Positions 27,194-33,216 of a stretch of DNA of 64,000 nt are shown in pieces. Where the stretch lies: contig NZ_JACXLD010000004.1 of NCBI RefSeq assembly GCF_014705705.1, forward strand, positions 124,001 to 188,000. The letters run 5' to 3'. The first letter of the stretch is position 1. Every line of letters starts with the position of its first letter. The notes under the pieces were generated by a model that saw only the letters and a program-made list of their open reading frames with translations, was not told where the DNA came from and did no database searches. The DNA is from Spongiibacter pelagi. GTDB lineage: Bacteria; Pseudomonadota; Gammaproteobacteria; Pseudomonadales; Spongiibacteraceae. The position numbers were made by a program, and so were the translations under genes.

Positions 27194-28353
27194 ATGGTAA
27201 AACGCGCAGATTTATCCGACGATTTCATCTCGATGATCCAGCGTCCCCCGAAGGGGGCGAGACGCATCCGAATTTATGACGCCGCCACCCCCGGGTTATG
27301 CTTCAACGTTTCCCCCGCGTCCTTCACGTGGCTCAAGATCCTAAAGACTAACGATAAGGCTCAGTGGATAACGCTTGGGAAATGGCCGGACGTTTGTGTT
27401 GCGGAGGCCCGTGTCCTTCACGCCGAGCCACCCCCGCAGAGGGAGCCTAAAGATAAACCCCGGGTAGGTCCTAAGAAGTTCCCGAGAGGGACGCTGGGGG
27501 CTGTCCTTGCGTCCTATATCGAAGAGGTAAATCTCAAGCCGAAGACCCGGGAGAAATACGCCCAGCTTATCCGGGGGAAGTCCTCGGACTGGCTCTGGCG
27601 TCAAGTCCTCGAGATAACCCCCAGCGAGGTCCTAGCGAGACACAGGGAAATCGCGGCGTCTTCCCCAGCTCAAGCCGATGGGTGGGCTCGGGTCTTCCGG
27701 GCGCTTACGCGGTGGTGGGCCGCCATGACGGACGCCCCTGCGGTTTCGCCCACGGCTAAACTTAGCGCGACCCGGGGGTGGTGCCGGGTTCCTCGCAAGA
27801 GGAGCTGGCTGCGTCCTCACCGGCCGGCTCTATTTATAGAATCTCTCGAGACGATCCGAGACACCCCCGCCGGGATCGACACAGCGGATTACCTCGGTTC
27901 ACAGGGTCACGCCTTATGGAGACGCTACGTCTCCGCTGGGCTGATCTGGATTTCTTGGGACGCTCCCTCATCTTTAAGGACACGAAGAATCGCGACCCTC
28001 TCGAGCTTCCTATGGTCCCCACCGTGGAGCGGGTCCTTCGAAGGCGGCTCGAGACGAGATGCAGTGACGTTTGGGTTTTCCCCGCGAGGAACGGGGATAA
28101 CCACAGGGCTGACGCTTGCGGATCCGCAGAGAGCCGCCTGAAAGAAACGCTGGGCTTTGGGTTTTCTCACAATGACCTTCGCAGGTCCTACCTAACTTAC
28201 GCGGAGAGGCCCCCCTGGGTCAGTATCTACACCCTCAAGAGACTCGTGAATCACAGAACCGGCGGAGACGTAACTGAGGGCTATCTTGGGTCGGATCCTG
28301 AGAGGCTCAGAGAGGCCGCTCAGGCTATCGAGGGGGCATTTGGGGGACCGTAA
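27194..28353 (+). pseudogene. int: Frameshifted tyrosine integrase
   Basis: The N-terminal part reads from ATG 27194: an Arm-binding domain (DUF4102-like, with WITLGKWPDVCVAEAR) and a core-binding domain up to ETIRDTPAGIDTADYL. The catalytic domain continues in another frame: FTGSRLMETLRLRWADLDF (first catalytic Arg), DLRRSYLT (second Arg box, with Asn before DLRR where His is usual), LVNHRTGGDV and the Tyr in VTEGYL, ending at 28353. The frame change is near 27895. The few hydrophobic residues normally between DYL and FTG are missing, so a small deletion rather than a single lost base is likely. No slippery heptamer is visible, so programmed shifting is unlikely. Confidence 0.85.
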
Positions 28354-28462
28354 TAGAACACAAAAACCCAAAATAAGACACTTTCTGTATGCCTTCTCGT
28401 CTCGGGAAAGGATGGCGGTGGAAAAAAGCAAAAAAATAAACATTAAATTTTAGTAATAGAGC

Positions 28463-28551
28463 GTACAGACGAGGTGGCGTCAGACGGAGGACCGTAGCGT
28501 CGTAAAGCATGTAATACATACTTCCGCCCGTTTTTCATCAGTACAGACGAG
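28463..28551. repeat. Direct repeat of GTACAGACGAG in the element's noncoding segment
   Basis: The 11-mer occurs at 28463-28473 and 28541-28551, within the 252-bp noncoding stretch between the integrase remnant and the next gene. A related CAGACGGAG lies between them. It may be a remnant of a regulatory or replication site. Confidence 0.5.
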
Positions 28552-28605
28552 ATTTTTGGGTCGCTTGACGCAATAAAAATACAACAAAATCAAGGACATA
28601 TCCCC

Positions 28606-28977
28606 TTGCTTTTGGGGGCGAGTGGCGAGAAGCTGGGGGTGTCGAAAATCACACGAGACACTAAAAAAATGATCACCAAAATCGATCAACAAATCAAAAG
28701 AACGACGCTAGAACGTGCTGCCTACGACCGGAGGCGCGAGGTCCAGAGCTGCCGATTTCACATAGACAACCTCAAAGATAGGGCGAAAAAAGACCCCGAG
28801 GCGTGGGCGCTCTGGCAGCAGATTGACGATTCCGCTCGGAAGCTTCTGAACGCGGGTCCCCTCAGCCACAGCGACACTTGGGTCTGGTGCAAGCACCTTC
28901 ACGCTTCCGCCATGCTTCTCGCGGTCCTCGTTCGTCGGAGCGAAGAAGCTCAAGCGGGAGAATTCACGAATGGTTGA
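28606..28977 (+). CDS. Uncharacterised element protein 1
   Basis: I do not recognise this protein. It is up to 123 residues, soluble and highly charged, with a Lys/Arg/Glu-rich helical middle (KRTTLERAAYDRRREV and IDNLKDRAKKDPEAWALW) and an Ala/Leu-rich C-terminal helix. TTG 28606 has AAGGA nine bases upstream; ATG 28669 is a shorter alternative (102 residues). It overlaps the next gene by eight bases, so the two are probably translated as a pair. No counterpart in the flanking chromosome. Confidence 0.6.
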   Translation: MLLGASGEKLGVSKITRDTKKMITKIDQQIKRTTLERAAYDRRREVQSCRFHIDNLKDRAKKDPEAWALWQQIDDSARKLLNAGPLSHSDTWVWCKHLHASAMLLAVLVRRSEEAQAGEFTNG

Positions 28978-29332
28978 GGCGCAAACGGCGGGGGATCCTT
29001 TCGTTTCTTTCCTTCCTCGAGGTCCGATCAGGAACTACCTCTGGATCGGCGATTGTGGGAGCCGCAAGACGGCAGAGGCCCGGGTCTCCATCATTGAGAG
29101 CCTGATCTGCGACGCTGTCGAAGCGGGAGCTAAGAGGTCGCCTCCCATTTTGCGTCTCGCCGACGAGGCGGTCTATAACGCTTCGTGCTGGTTTGCGGAT
29201 CTTGCCGAAGGCGCGGAGGTGACGAAAGAAATCGCGAGAGAAATCGAGTTCGCATTCTTCGCGCTTCAATTCGCCTCTTGGCTTTTCACGGCGACGAGCT
29301 CTATAGTGAGGGTCACTGTGCGTGGATCTTGA
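28970..29332 (+). CDS. Uncharacterised element protein 2
   Basis: A 120-residue protein of unknown function, mostly helical, starting at ATG 28970 inside the end of the previous gene, with GGGAG upstream. Visible segments are RNYLWIGDCGSRKTAEARVSI, a run of helices with Glu and Ala, and a hydrophobic C-terminal stretch (IEFAFFALQFASWLFTATSSIV) long enough to touch or cross a membrane. It has no signal peptide. Coupling to the upstream gene suggests a joint role within the element. Confidence 0.6.
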   Translation: MVEAQTAGDPFVSFLPRGPIRNYLWIGDCGSRKTAEARVSIIESLICDAVEAGAKRSPPILRLADEAVYNASCWFADLAEGAEVTKEIAREIEFAFFALQFASWLFTATSSIVRVTVRGS

Positions 29333-29400
29333 GGGATGGGGGGTTGATTCCACCTTTCTGATTACGCTACTTTACAGAAAGCTTAAAATGGAATTTAAAC

Positions 29401-29910
29401 ATGATAAAAAAAGTCCTCTTTTTCTCGTTCTCAGTTTGTGTCTCTTTATTCGTCCCCGCTGTCGTAGCCGAAGTGTCGGGACACGAGTTTTTCAGATGCC
29501 AAACAGAGCAAAGCATAGGGTTCGATAGCCGAGACGGGAACGGATGGATCCCTACTCAGTTCAGCGATAAGCGCTGGTACGTGGTGAGGTCCGCACGTAA
29601 AGGAGAATTTTGGCATAAAGACGGCTACGACTACGTCGCGTTTAGCTATTACGAGGGGCCAGACCAGAGAGGTCTTTTCCTCGGACCTCCTGAGGCGGCT
29701 ATGAGCTGCCTAAAGTTTACAGAGTCGAAAGGCAGGAGCAGAATTACCTGCTCTGACGTGAACCCGAAGGGGTGGACGGACTCCGTAGGGCTTTTCTCTT
29801 TTTCAGTCGATTTAGGGACTAACCGATTTGCTCACGCCGTTATGTCCGGCTTTCAAGGCGGCACTCCGAATATTCAGATCGGCCAATGTTCATATAAACC
29901 GCGCCCTTAA
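29401..29910 (+). CDS. Small secreted protein of unknown function
   Basis: A 169-residue protein with a clear Sec signal peptide (MIKK, hydrophobic VLFFSFSVCVSLFV, cleavage after PAVVA). The mature part has about 145 residues and several Cys (FRCQT, AMSCLKF, RITCSDV and GQCSYK), enough for two disulfides, and many aromatic residues. It is probably periplasmic. No family was recognised. It is separated from the pair upstream by 68 bp and has its own start with a modest A-rich leader. It is the only exported product in the element. Confidence 0.65.
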   Translation: MIKKVLFFSFSVCVSLFVPAVVAEVSGHEFFRCQTEQSIGFDSRDGNGWIPTQFSDKRWYVVRSARKGEFWHKDGYDYVAFSYYEGPDQRGLFLGPPEAAMSCLKFTESKGRSRITCSDVNPKGWTDSVGLFSFSVDLGTNRFAHAVMSGFQGGTPNIQIGQCSYKPRP

Positions 29911-29919
29911 AGGGGCTTT

Positions 29920-30189
29920 CTGAGTGAAGACCGTTTCCTATGGGGCCTATCTTCGTATATCTCTCGAACGGTCCAGAGCTTCTCAGGACACGCTAGGGGA
30001 AACCAGACGGGGCTCGATTGGTTTGAGCAAATCCCGTCACCAGCGGACGGCAGAGCGAAAATCATACGCGTCACAGAGTCGGGACACGAAGCCGCCAAGA
30101 AGCTCTCAGAGGGCCTCAAAAGGCTCAAGACAGGGCGGGCCATCCCAAGACCCTTCACGTACCTGATGACGAAACCGAAGACCCAGTGA
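29920..30189 (+). pseudogene. MarR-like winged-helix remnant lacking a start codon
   Basis: In the same frame as the secreted-protein gene, an open stretch of about 90 codons continues from its stop to a TGA at 30187. It contains SSYISRTVQSFSG, then GLDWFEQIPSPADGRAKIIRVTESGHEAAKKL, which matches the recognition helix and wing (D-x-DxRxKxxxLTxxG) of MarR-type regulators. No ATG, GTG or TTG opens it; only CTG 29920 or a shift from GTG 29924 could. The N-terminal helices are absent. It is best read as the decayed tail of a regulator. Confidence 0.5.
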
Positions 30190-30370
30190 ATGCGTCTCTC
30201 ACCCTTTTGGGTAGCCTTCGGGGGCCCTTTAGAGAACAATAGGTCCCGCAGCAGACCCAGCGTCAACACTAGGATCTAAAGGGCCTCTAGCGACTTCAAT
30301 AGCCCGACGCAGGTAAGACAGAAGGTTACTTAACCATTTGATTTACAATTGGTTTCAGCCACAAGTTCGA

Positions 30371-30426
30371 ACTTAAAATCTCTCGACCTCACGGTCGTAC
30401 CGGTTCGATTCCGGTCCCGGGCACCA
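30371..30426 (+). repeat. attR: Right attachment repeat
   Basis: A 56-bp copy of the tRNA-Leu 3' half ending in CACCA, without the 5' half. It differs from the left copy at 30399 (A for G), 30415 (T for C) and 30416 (C for T). The first two changes form a compensated T-stem pair. Confidence 0.9.
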
Positions 30427-30461
30427 ATAACTTCCTTGCTGTTTCTGTGGCTTTAAGGGCA

Positions 30462-30788
30462 TTAGCTTCCAGAGTTACCCCTGATATCGTGGAACTGTGT
30501 AATTGAAACAGACCCATCGGGAAATTTTGCCTGTATTTCAAGTTCCCCGCCCATCGCTTTTATTGCTTCACGGAGTGTTGAAACGTACATATCTGTACGG
30601 CGTTCCATTTTAGAAATAGCGGCCTGATTTACGTGCATCTTTTCTGCAAGCTGAGCTTGTGACAATTTTCGCGCCAGACGTAGTTCAGATAGTGGCATTT
30701 CGGCCATCAGCGCTTTTGCTTTATTACTTGCTGCTGCTTGAGAATCTAGCGGCATTTTATCGCGCAGGTGCTTAAATGATTTAGCCAT
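30462..30788 (-). CDS. higA: HigA-type antitoxin, XRE helix-turn-helix
   Basis: A 108-residue DNA-binding antitoxin from ATG 30788, which has AGGTAGG seven bases upstream; the frame is open further to 30839 but that part overlaps the toxin. The helix-turn-helix is LRLARKLSQAQLAEKMHVNQAAISKMERR, followed by a dimerisation tail. It follows the toxin gene by 28 bp, the toxin-first order typical of higBA. It should neutralise the toxin and bind the palindrome at 31168-31187. Confidence 0.85.
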   Translation of the reverse strand: MAKSFKHLRDKMPLDSQAAASNKAKALMAEMPLSELRLARKLSQAQLAEKMHVNQAAISKMERRTDMYVSTLREAIKAMGGELEIQAKFPDGSVSITQFHDIRGNSGS

Positions 30789-30816
30789 GTTAATACCTAC
30801 CTTTTCATTTACTGGT

Positions 30817-31176
30817 TCATTCACTGGGTTCATTAGCAATTTTCAGTAAATGTTGGTCGTACAAGCGATCTGCTATCGGAAGAAATTGGTCGTAGAAGCG
30901 CTTGTTGCCAGTTTTATCTCCGCCTATCAGTAAGATGGCCATGCGGCGAGGATCAAATGCGTAAAAGACCCGATAGGGCCGCCCTTGGTGCTGGATTCTC
31001 AGTTCCCGCATATGGCTGTGCTTCGAACCCTTGATACCTGAGCTGTATGGGTGGGGGAGTTGTGGACCGCGCTTTTCTAGTAATTCCACATAGGCAGCAA
31101 TATCTTCCTGCTCGGCAACAGTGAGAGTCTCCCACCAGATTTCGAATTCATCCGTGTATTCGATTTCATATTCCAT
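30817..31176 (-). CDS. higB: HigB/RelE-type toxin
   Basis: A 119-residue protein of the RelE/ParE superfamily, HigB-like. Visible are the family's N-terminal helix with WWETLTVAEQEDIAAYVELLEKRG, the SSGIKGSKHSHMRELRIQHQGRPYRVFYAFDP core and KTGNKRFYDQFLPIADRLYDQHL at the end; such proteins usually cleave mRNA on the ribosome. The predicted transcription start falls on or next to its ATG, so it may be translated from a leaderless message. The pair lies 36 bp outside the right attachment repeat of the tRNA-Leu element. Confidence 0.85.
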   Translation of the reverse strand: MEYEIEYTDEFEIWWETLTVAEQEDIAAYVELLEKRGPQLPHPYSSGIKGSKHSHMRELRIQHQGRPYRVFYAFDPRRMAILLIGGDKTGNKRFYDQFLPIADRLYDQHLLKIANEPSE

Positions 31177-31187
31177 TGATGGAATAT
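31168..31187. promoter_or_regulatory. higBA operator palindrome
   Basis: A perfect 9-bp inverted repeat, ATATTCCAT and ATGGAATAT with spacer TG. It covers most of the -10 box and the toxin start codon, so a HigA or HigBA complex bound here would block both polymerase and the start site. Confidence 0.75.
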
Positions 31188-31210
31188 AGCTTGGGAGGAA
31201 TATTTGTCAA
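31183..31210 (-). promoter_or_regulatory. Sigma-70 promoter of higBA
   Basis: On the minus strand, TTGACA (31210-31205) and TATATT (31188-31183) are spaced by 16 bp, close to consensus. The start point would be near 31176, the A of the toxin ATG. Confidence 0.75.
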
Positions 31211-31237
31211 GATGGGGCGGAGTTAGAGGAGCCTATG

Positions 31238-31267
31238 GCCGACTAGGTAGTGGCTCTACCTGTCGGC
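31238..31267. other. Hairpin between sulA and higB
   Basis: GCCGACTAGGTAG and CTACCTGTCGGC can pair with one bulged base around loop TGGCT. It lies just after sulA on the minus strand. No T-run follows, so termination there would be weak or Rho-assisted. Confidence 0.5.
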
Positions 31268-31284
31268 AAAGGTGAGAGAAGGGG

Positions 31285-31788
31285 TTACTGGATCTTAATC
31301 AGCAAACACTGCGCATTACCGGCGGTTGCAGCATGAGCCAGTGCAATTCTCTCTCGTTCTGAGATGTTTCCATCGACTAAAACGGCAACGGTGTGGCTTT
31401 TGCCGCGTTCGAGGGCGCGAACGGCAATCTCGGTAAGAGAAGGGCAGTTTGCTGTGTGTTTGTTGTTAACCACTTGCAGAATCCGATTGGGCTTGCGCGC
31501 TTGGCTATTGCTGTCGAGCAGGGGTTTGAGTGGGCGATCAGCAACCCAACACAACCAGCGCTGATCGGCGTTTTCACTTAATTCCAGTAACATGCCAGCA
31601 AGAATAGATTTGGCCAGCGCGGGGTTGCTGTGCAGGCTGATTTCGGTCAGTCGTGCGGTATCTGCGATGGGATGAGTCGAGGCGCTGTTTATGGCATGAG
31701 TAGGAACTTGCACGGCGGTATTTCCCTGAGTGTTGTTTGCAGCGGCGCTGTGATTAAACAGTGAGGTTTGCTCGAAATTAATCATCAT
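31285..31788 (-). CDS. sulA: SOS cell-division inhibitor, SulA family
   Basis: A 167-residue SulA-like protein that would bind FtsZ and hold division during DNA damage. The C-terminal half has the family core (LSENADQRWLCWVADRPLKP and the RILQVVNN segment, then SLTEIAVRALERGKSHTVAVLVDG). The N-terminal 45 residues are low complexity and unlike E. coli SulA. It overlaps the lexA stop (TAATG) with AGAAGGAG just upstream, making a lexA-sulA operon as in Pseudomonas, so it is under direct SOS control. ATG 31785 is also a possible start. Confidence 0.8.
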   Translation of the reverse strand: MMINFEQTSLFNHSAAANNTQGNTAVQVPTHAINSASTHPIADTARLTEISLHSNPALAKSILAGMLLELSENADQRWLCWVADRPLKPLLDSNSQARKPNRILQVVNNKHTANCPSLTEIAVRALERGKSHTVAVLVDGNISERERIALAHAATAGNAQCLLIKIQ

Positions 31789-32387
31789 TAGCTCCTTCTC
31801 AATACGCCAACACTTAGACCTTCAATCGCGAAGTCTTGGTGCCGTAAATCGACTTCAATTGGGTCGTAGTCAGGGTTCTCAGCAATAAGCAAAATTTGGT
31901 GCGGTTTTTTCTGTTGAAAACGTTTAACGGTGACTTCGTCATCGATGCGGGCGACCACGATTTGTCCGTTATGAGCGGTGCTACAGCGGTGAACGGCGAG
32001 TAGGTCGTCTTCAAAAATGCCGACGTTAATCATACTGTCGCCGCGAACCCGCAAAAAATAATCAGCGGCGGGGGAGAAGATCGAAGAGGAGATGCTGCAG
32101 TAATCTTCAATATTTTGTTCTGCCAGTATCGGGTTGCCGGCGGCAACGCGGCCAACAATGGGGATACCTTGTTGGTGGTCTGGCAAGCGGATGCCACGTG
32201 AGGCGCCGGGAATAATTTCGATGACGCCTTTGCGGGCTAGTGCTTTTAGATGTTCTTCTGCCGCATTGGGGGAGCGAAAGCCGAGCTCTTTGGCAATGTC
32301 GGCGCGAGTGGGCGGATAGCCGGTGTCATCAATATAGCGCTTGATTAGGTGGAGTACTTCTGTCTGTCGGGCAGTGAGCTTTTCCAT
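31788..32387 (-). CDS. lexA: LexA repressor
   Basis: SOS master repressor, 199 residues from ATG 32387 (AGGA nine bases upstream). The winged helix-turn-helix is in the first 65 residues ([23 protein letters not shown]). The autocleavage bond is Ala83-Gly84 (RVAAGNP), and the catalytic dyad Ser118 (RGDSM) and Lys155 (VTVKRF) are present at the expected spacing. The reading frame continues upstream to 32444, but that region overlaps the operators and is not expected to be translated. Confidence 0.96.
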   Translation of the reverse strand: MEKLTARQTEVLHLIKRYIDDTGYPPTRADIAKELGFRSPNAAEEHLKALARKGVIEIIPGASRGIRLPDHQQGIPIVGRVAAGNPILAEQNIEDYCSISSSIFSPAADYFLRVRGDSMINVGIFEDDLLAVHRCSTAHNGQIVVARIDDEVTVKRFQQKKPHQILLIAENPDYDPIEVDLRHQDFAIEGLSVGVLRRS

Positions 32388-32432
32388 CGGCGTTTTCCTG
32401 TTTTGTCCACAAAGTTGAGGACGGATTTTGAT

Positions 32433-32448
32433 CTGGTTATTCATACAG
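32433..32448. promoter_or_regulatory. LexA operator 1 (SOS box)
   Basis: CTGGTTATTCATACAG matches the CTGT-N8-ACAG consensus at seven of eight fixed positions. It is the proximal of two boxes upstream of lexA. Confidence 0.85.
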
Positions 32449-32451
32449 TAA

Positions 32452-32467
32452 CTGTGATTATATACAG
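32452..32467. promoter_or_regulatory. LexA operator 2 (SOS box)
   Basis: CTGTGATTATATACAG is a perfect CTGT-N8-ACAG box, three bases from the first. Paired boxes give tight autoregulation of lexA, as in E. coli. Confidence 0.95.
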
Positions 32468-32550
32468 GCTCTATGCTGGCGCAAGACTTTATTTAAAAAT
32501 TTATTTTTGGGGTTCGTTTTTGGTCGATATAAAAAGTGGTGCGGAATAAA

Positions 32551-32571
32551 AAGAAACCCGCCGAAGCGGGT
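32551..32571 (-). terminator. Intrinsic terminator, minus strand
   Basis: Stem ACCCGC (32556-32561) with GCGGGT (32566-32571) and loop CGAA, followed on the minus strand by a T-rich run. It ends the DUF6763 gene transcript ahead of lexA. Confidence 0.75.
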
Positions 32572-32607
32572 AGGGGGGAGTGATGATTAGGTCAGAGTGT
32601 TACTTTT

Positions 32608-32639
32608 GATCAGTATTCGTCGTGATCAGTATTCGTCGA
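32608..32639. repeat. Tandem duplication over the stop codon of the DUF6763 gene
   Basis: TGATCAGTATTCGTCG occurs twice in immediate succession; the copy nearer the gene encodes the last residues DEY and the stop codon on the minus strand. Confidence 0.85.
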
Positions 32640-32943
32640 GGATGCCGTTGACGACATCGGACTCAATTTCGCTAAGTGGGTTTGTCCATTGATCCATCAT
32701 GGCGGTGCTGTCGTCCCAGGTGCGATAGTCATCGTCACTGAGCTCAAAAACTTCTCGCCAATCTTCGGGCTCTTCCACAGATTCAAGCTGTAGTTGTTGC
32801 CAGCTTTCCATATCGTATTCGCAAAGCTCGCCTTCTAGGAGCTGGGTTTCTATGGTGTCGTCGTCTATGGCGACAACTTCGAACAGTTGGCCAATTTCTA
32901 AATCTTTATACCAATTTCCGACTTGTGGTCTCAGTGATGCCAT
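32626..32943 (-). CDS. DUF6763 family protein
   Basis: A 105-residue very acidic cytosolic protein. The start MASLRPQVGNWYKDLEIGQLFEVVAIDDD and the following DMESWQQLQLESVEEPEDW pattern match a small conserved gammaproteobacterial family that I recall as DUF6763; function unknown. It has its own terminator and no operon partner. Its 3' end has been affected by a 16-bp tandem duplication. Confidence 0.75.
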   Translation of the reverse strand: MASLRPQVGNWYKDLEIGQLFEVVAIDDDTIETQLLEGELCEYDMESWQQLQLESVEEPEDWREVFELSDDDYRTWDDSTAMMDQWTNPLSEIESDVVNGILDEY

Positions 32944-33216
32944 GATGCGTTCTCCCCAAAAAATTCTCCTTTATTTATGTGTCTTCAAAGCTATCATCAC
33001 GGAATTGCCTGTCTAGTAGGTAATTTTTCTGACCTGAGCTTCAGTGCGATGTCAATGTTTTTTGAACTTGGCTGAAAAACAAGCCCGAATTCAATAAGAT
33101 GCTGTTACTTTTTCGGGAAAATCTCATGGAAGAGTGTGGTTTTTAATCTTTTATTCTTATATTAATTCTGGTTCTAGAATTAAAATTGTATAGAAATATT
33201 TGAGGCTTTTTTGACT
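32944..33216. other. Intergenic region upstream of the MscS-type gene
   Basis: A 273-bp AT-rich gap between divergent genes. It includes an 8-bp inverted repeat, TTAATTCT (33162-33169) and AGAATTAA (33176-33183), about 35 bp before the channel gene, which could be an operator or part of its promoter region. Nothing else was recognised. Confidence 0.4.

Larger units (their letters stand above)
27014..30426 (+). mobile_element. tRNA-Leu-integrated element of about 3.4 kb, probably defective
   Basis: Bounded by 56-bp direct repeats of the tRNA-Leu 3' half (27014-27069 and 30371-30426, three mismatches). It begins with candidate integrase arm sites and an integrase gene next to the tRNA, the usual arrangement, but the integrase is frameshifted. 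Cargo is two overlapping unknown genes, a small secreted protein and a MarR-like remnant. Codon use (many AGG, CTC and GCG) and richer GC differ from the neighbours. It looks like a reduced island no longer able to excise itself. Confidence 0.85.

Noticed and set aside
27880-27910. Programmed frameshift in the integrase
   Set aside because: No slippery heptamer or following structure is visible, and residues are missing at the junction, so a mutation is more likely.
28964-29353. A 129-codon minus-strand frame in the tRNA-Leu element
   Set aside because: It is antisense to the second unknown gene, very basic and without a ribosome site; the plus-strand genes have overlap and start signals.
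29907-30269. A 120-codon minus-strand frame, and an 80-codon plus frame from GTG 29924
   Set aside because: Both overlap the MarR-like remnant, which shows real family motifs in a different plus frame; the 80-codon product is Arg/Ser-rich and looks out of frame.
30789-30839. An N-terminal extension of the HigA antitoxin
   Set aside because: It is low complexity, overlaps the toxin gene and ATG 30788 has a clear ribosome site.
32388-32444. An N-terminal extension of LexA by 19 residues
   Set aside because: It overlaps the SOS boxes and the real start has a ribosome site and the normal LexA N-terminus.
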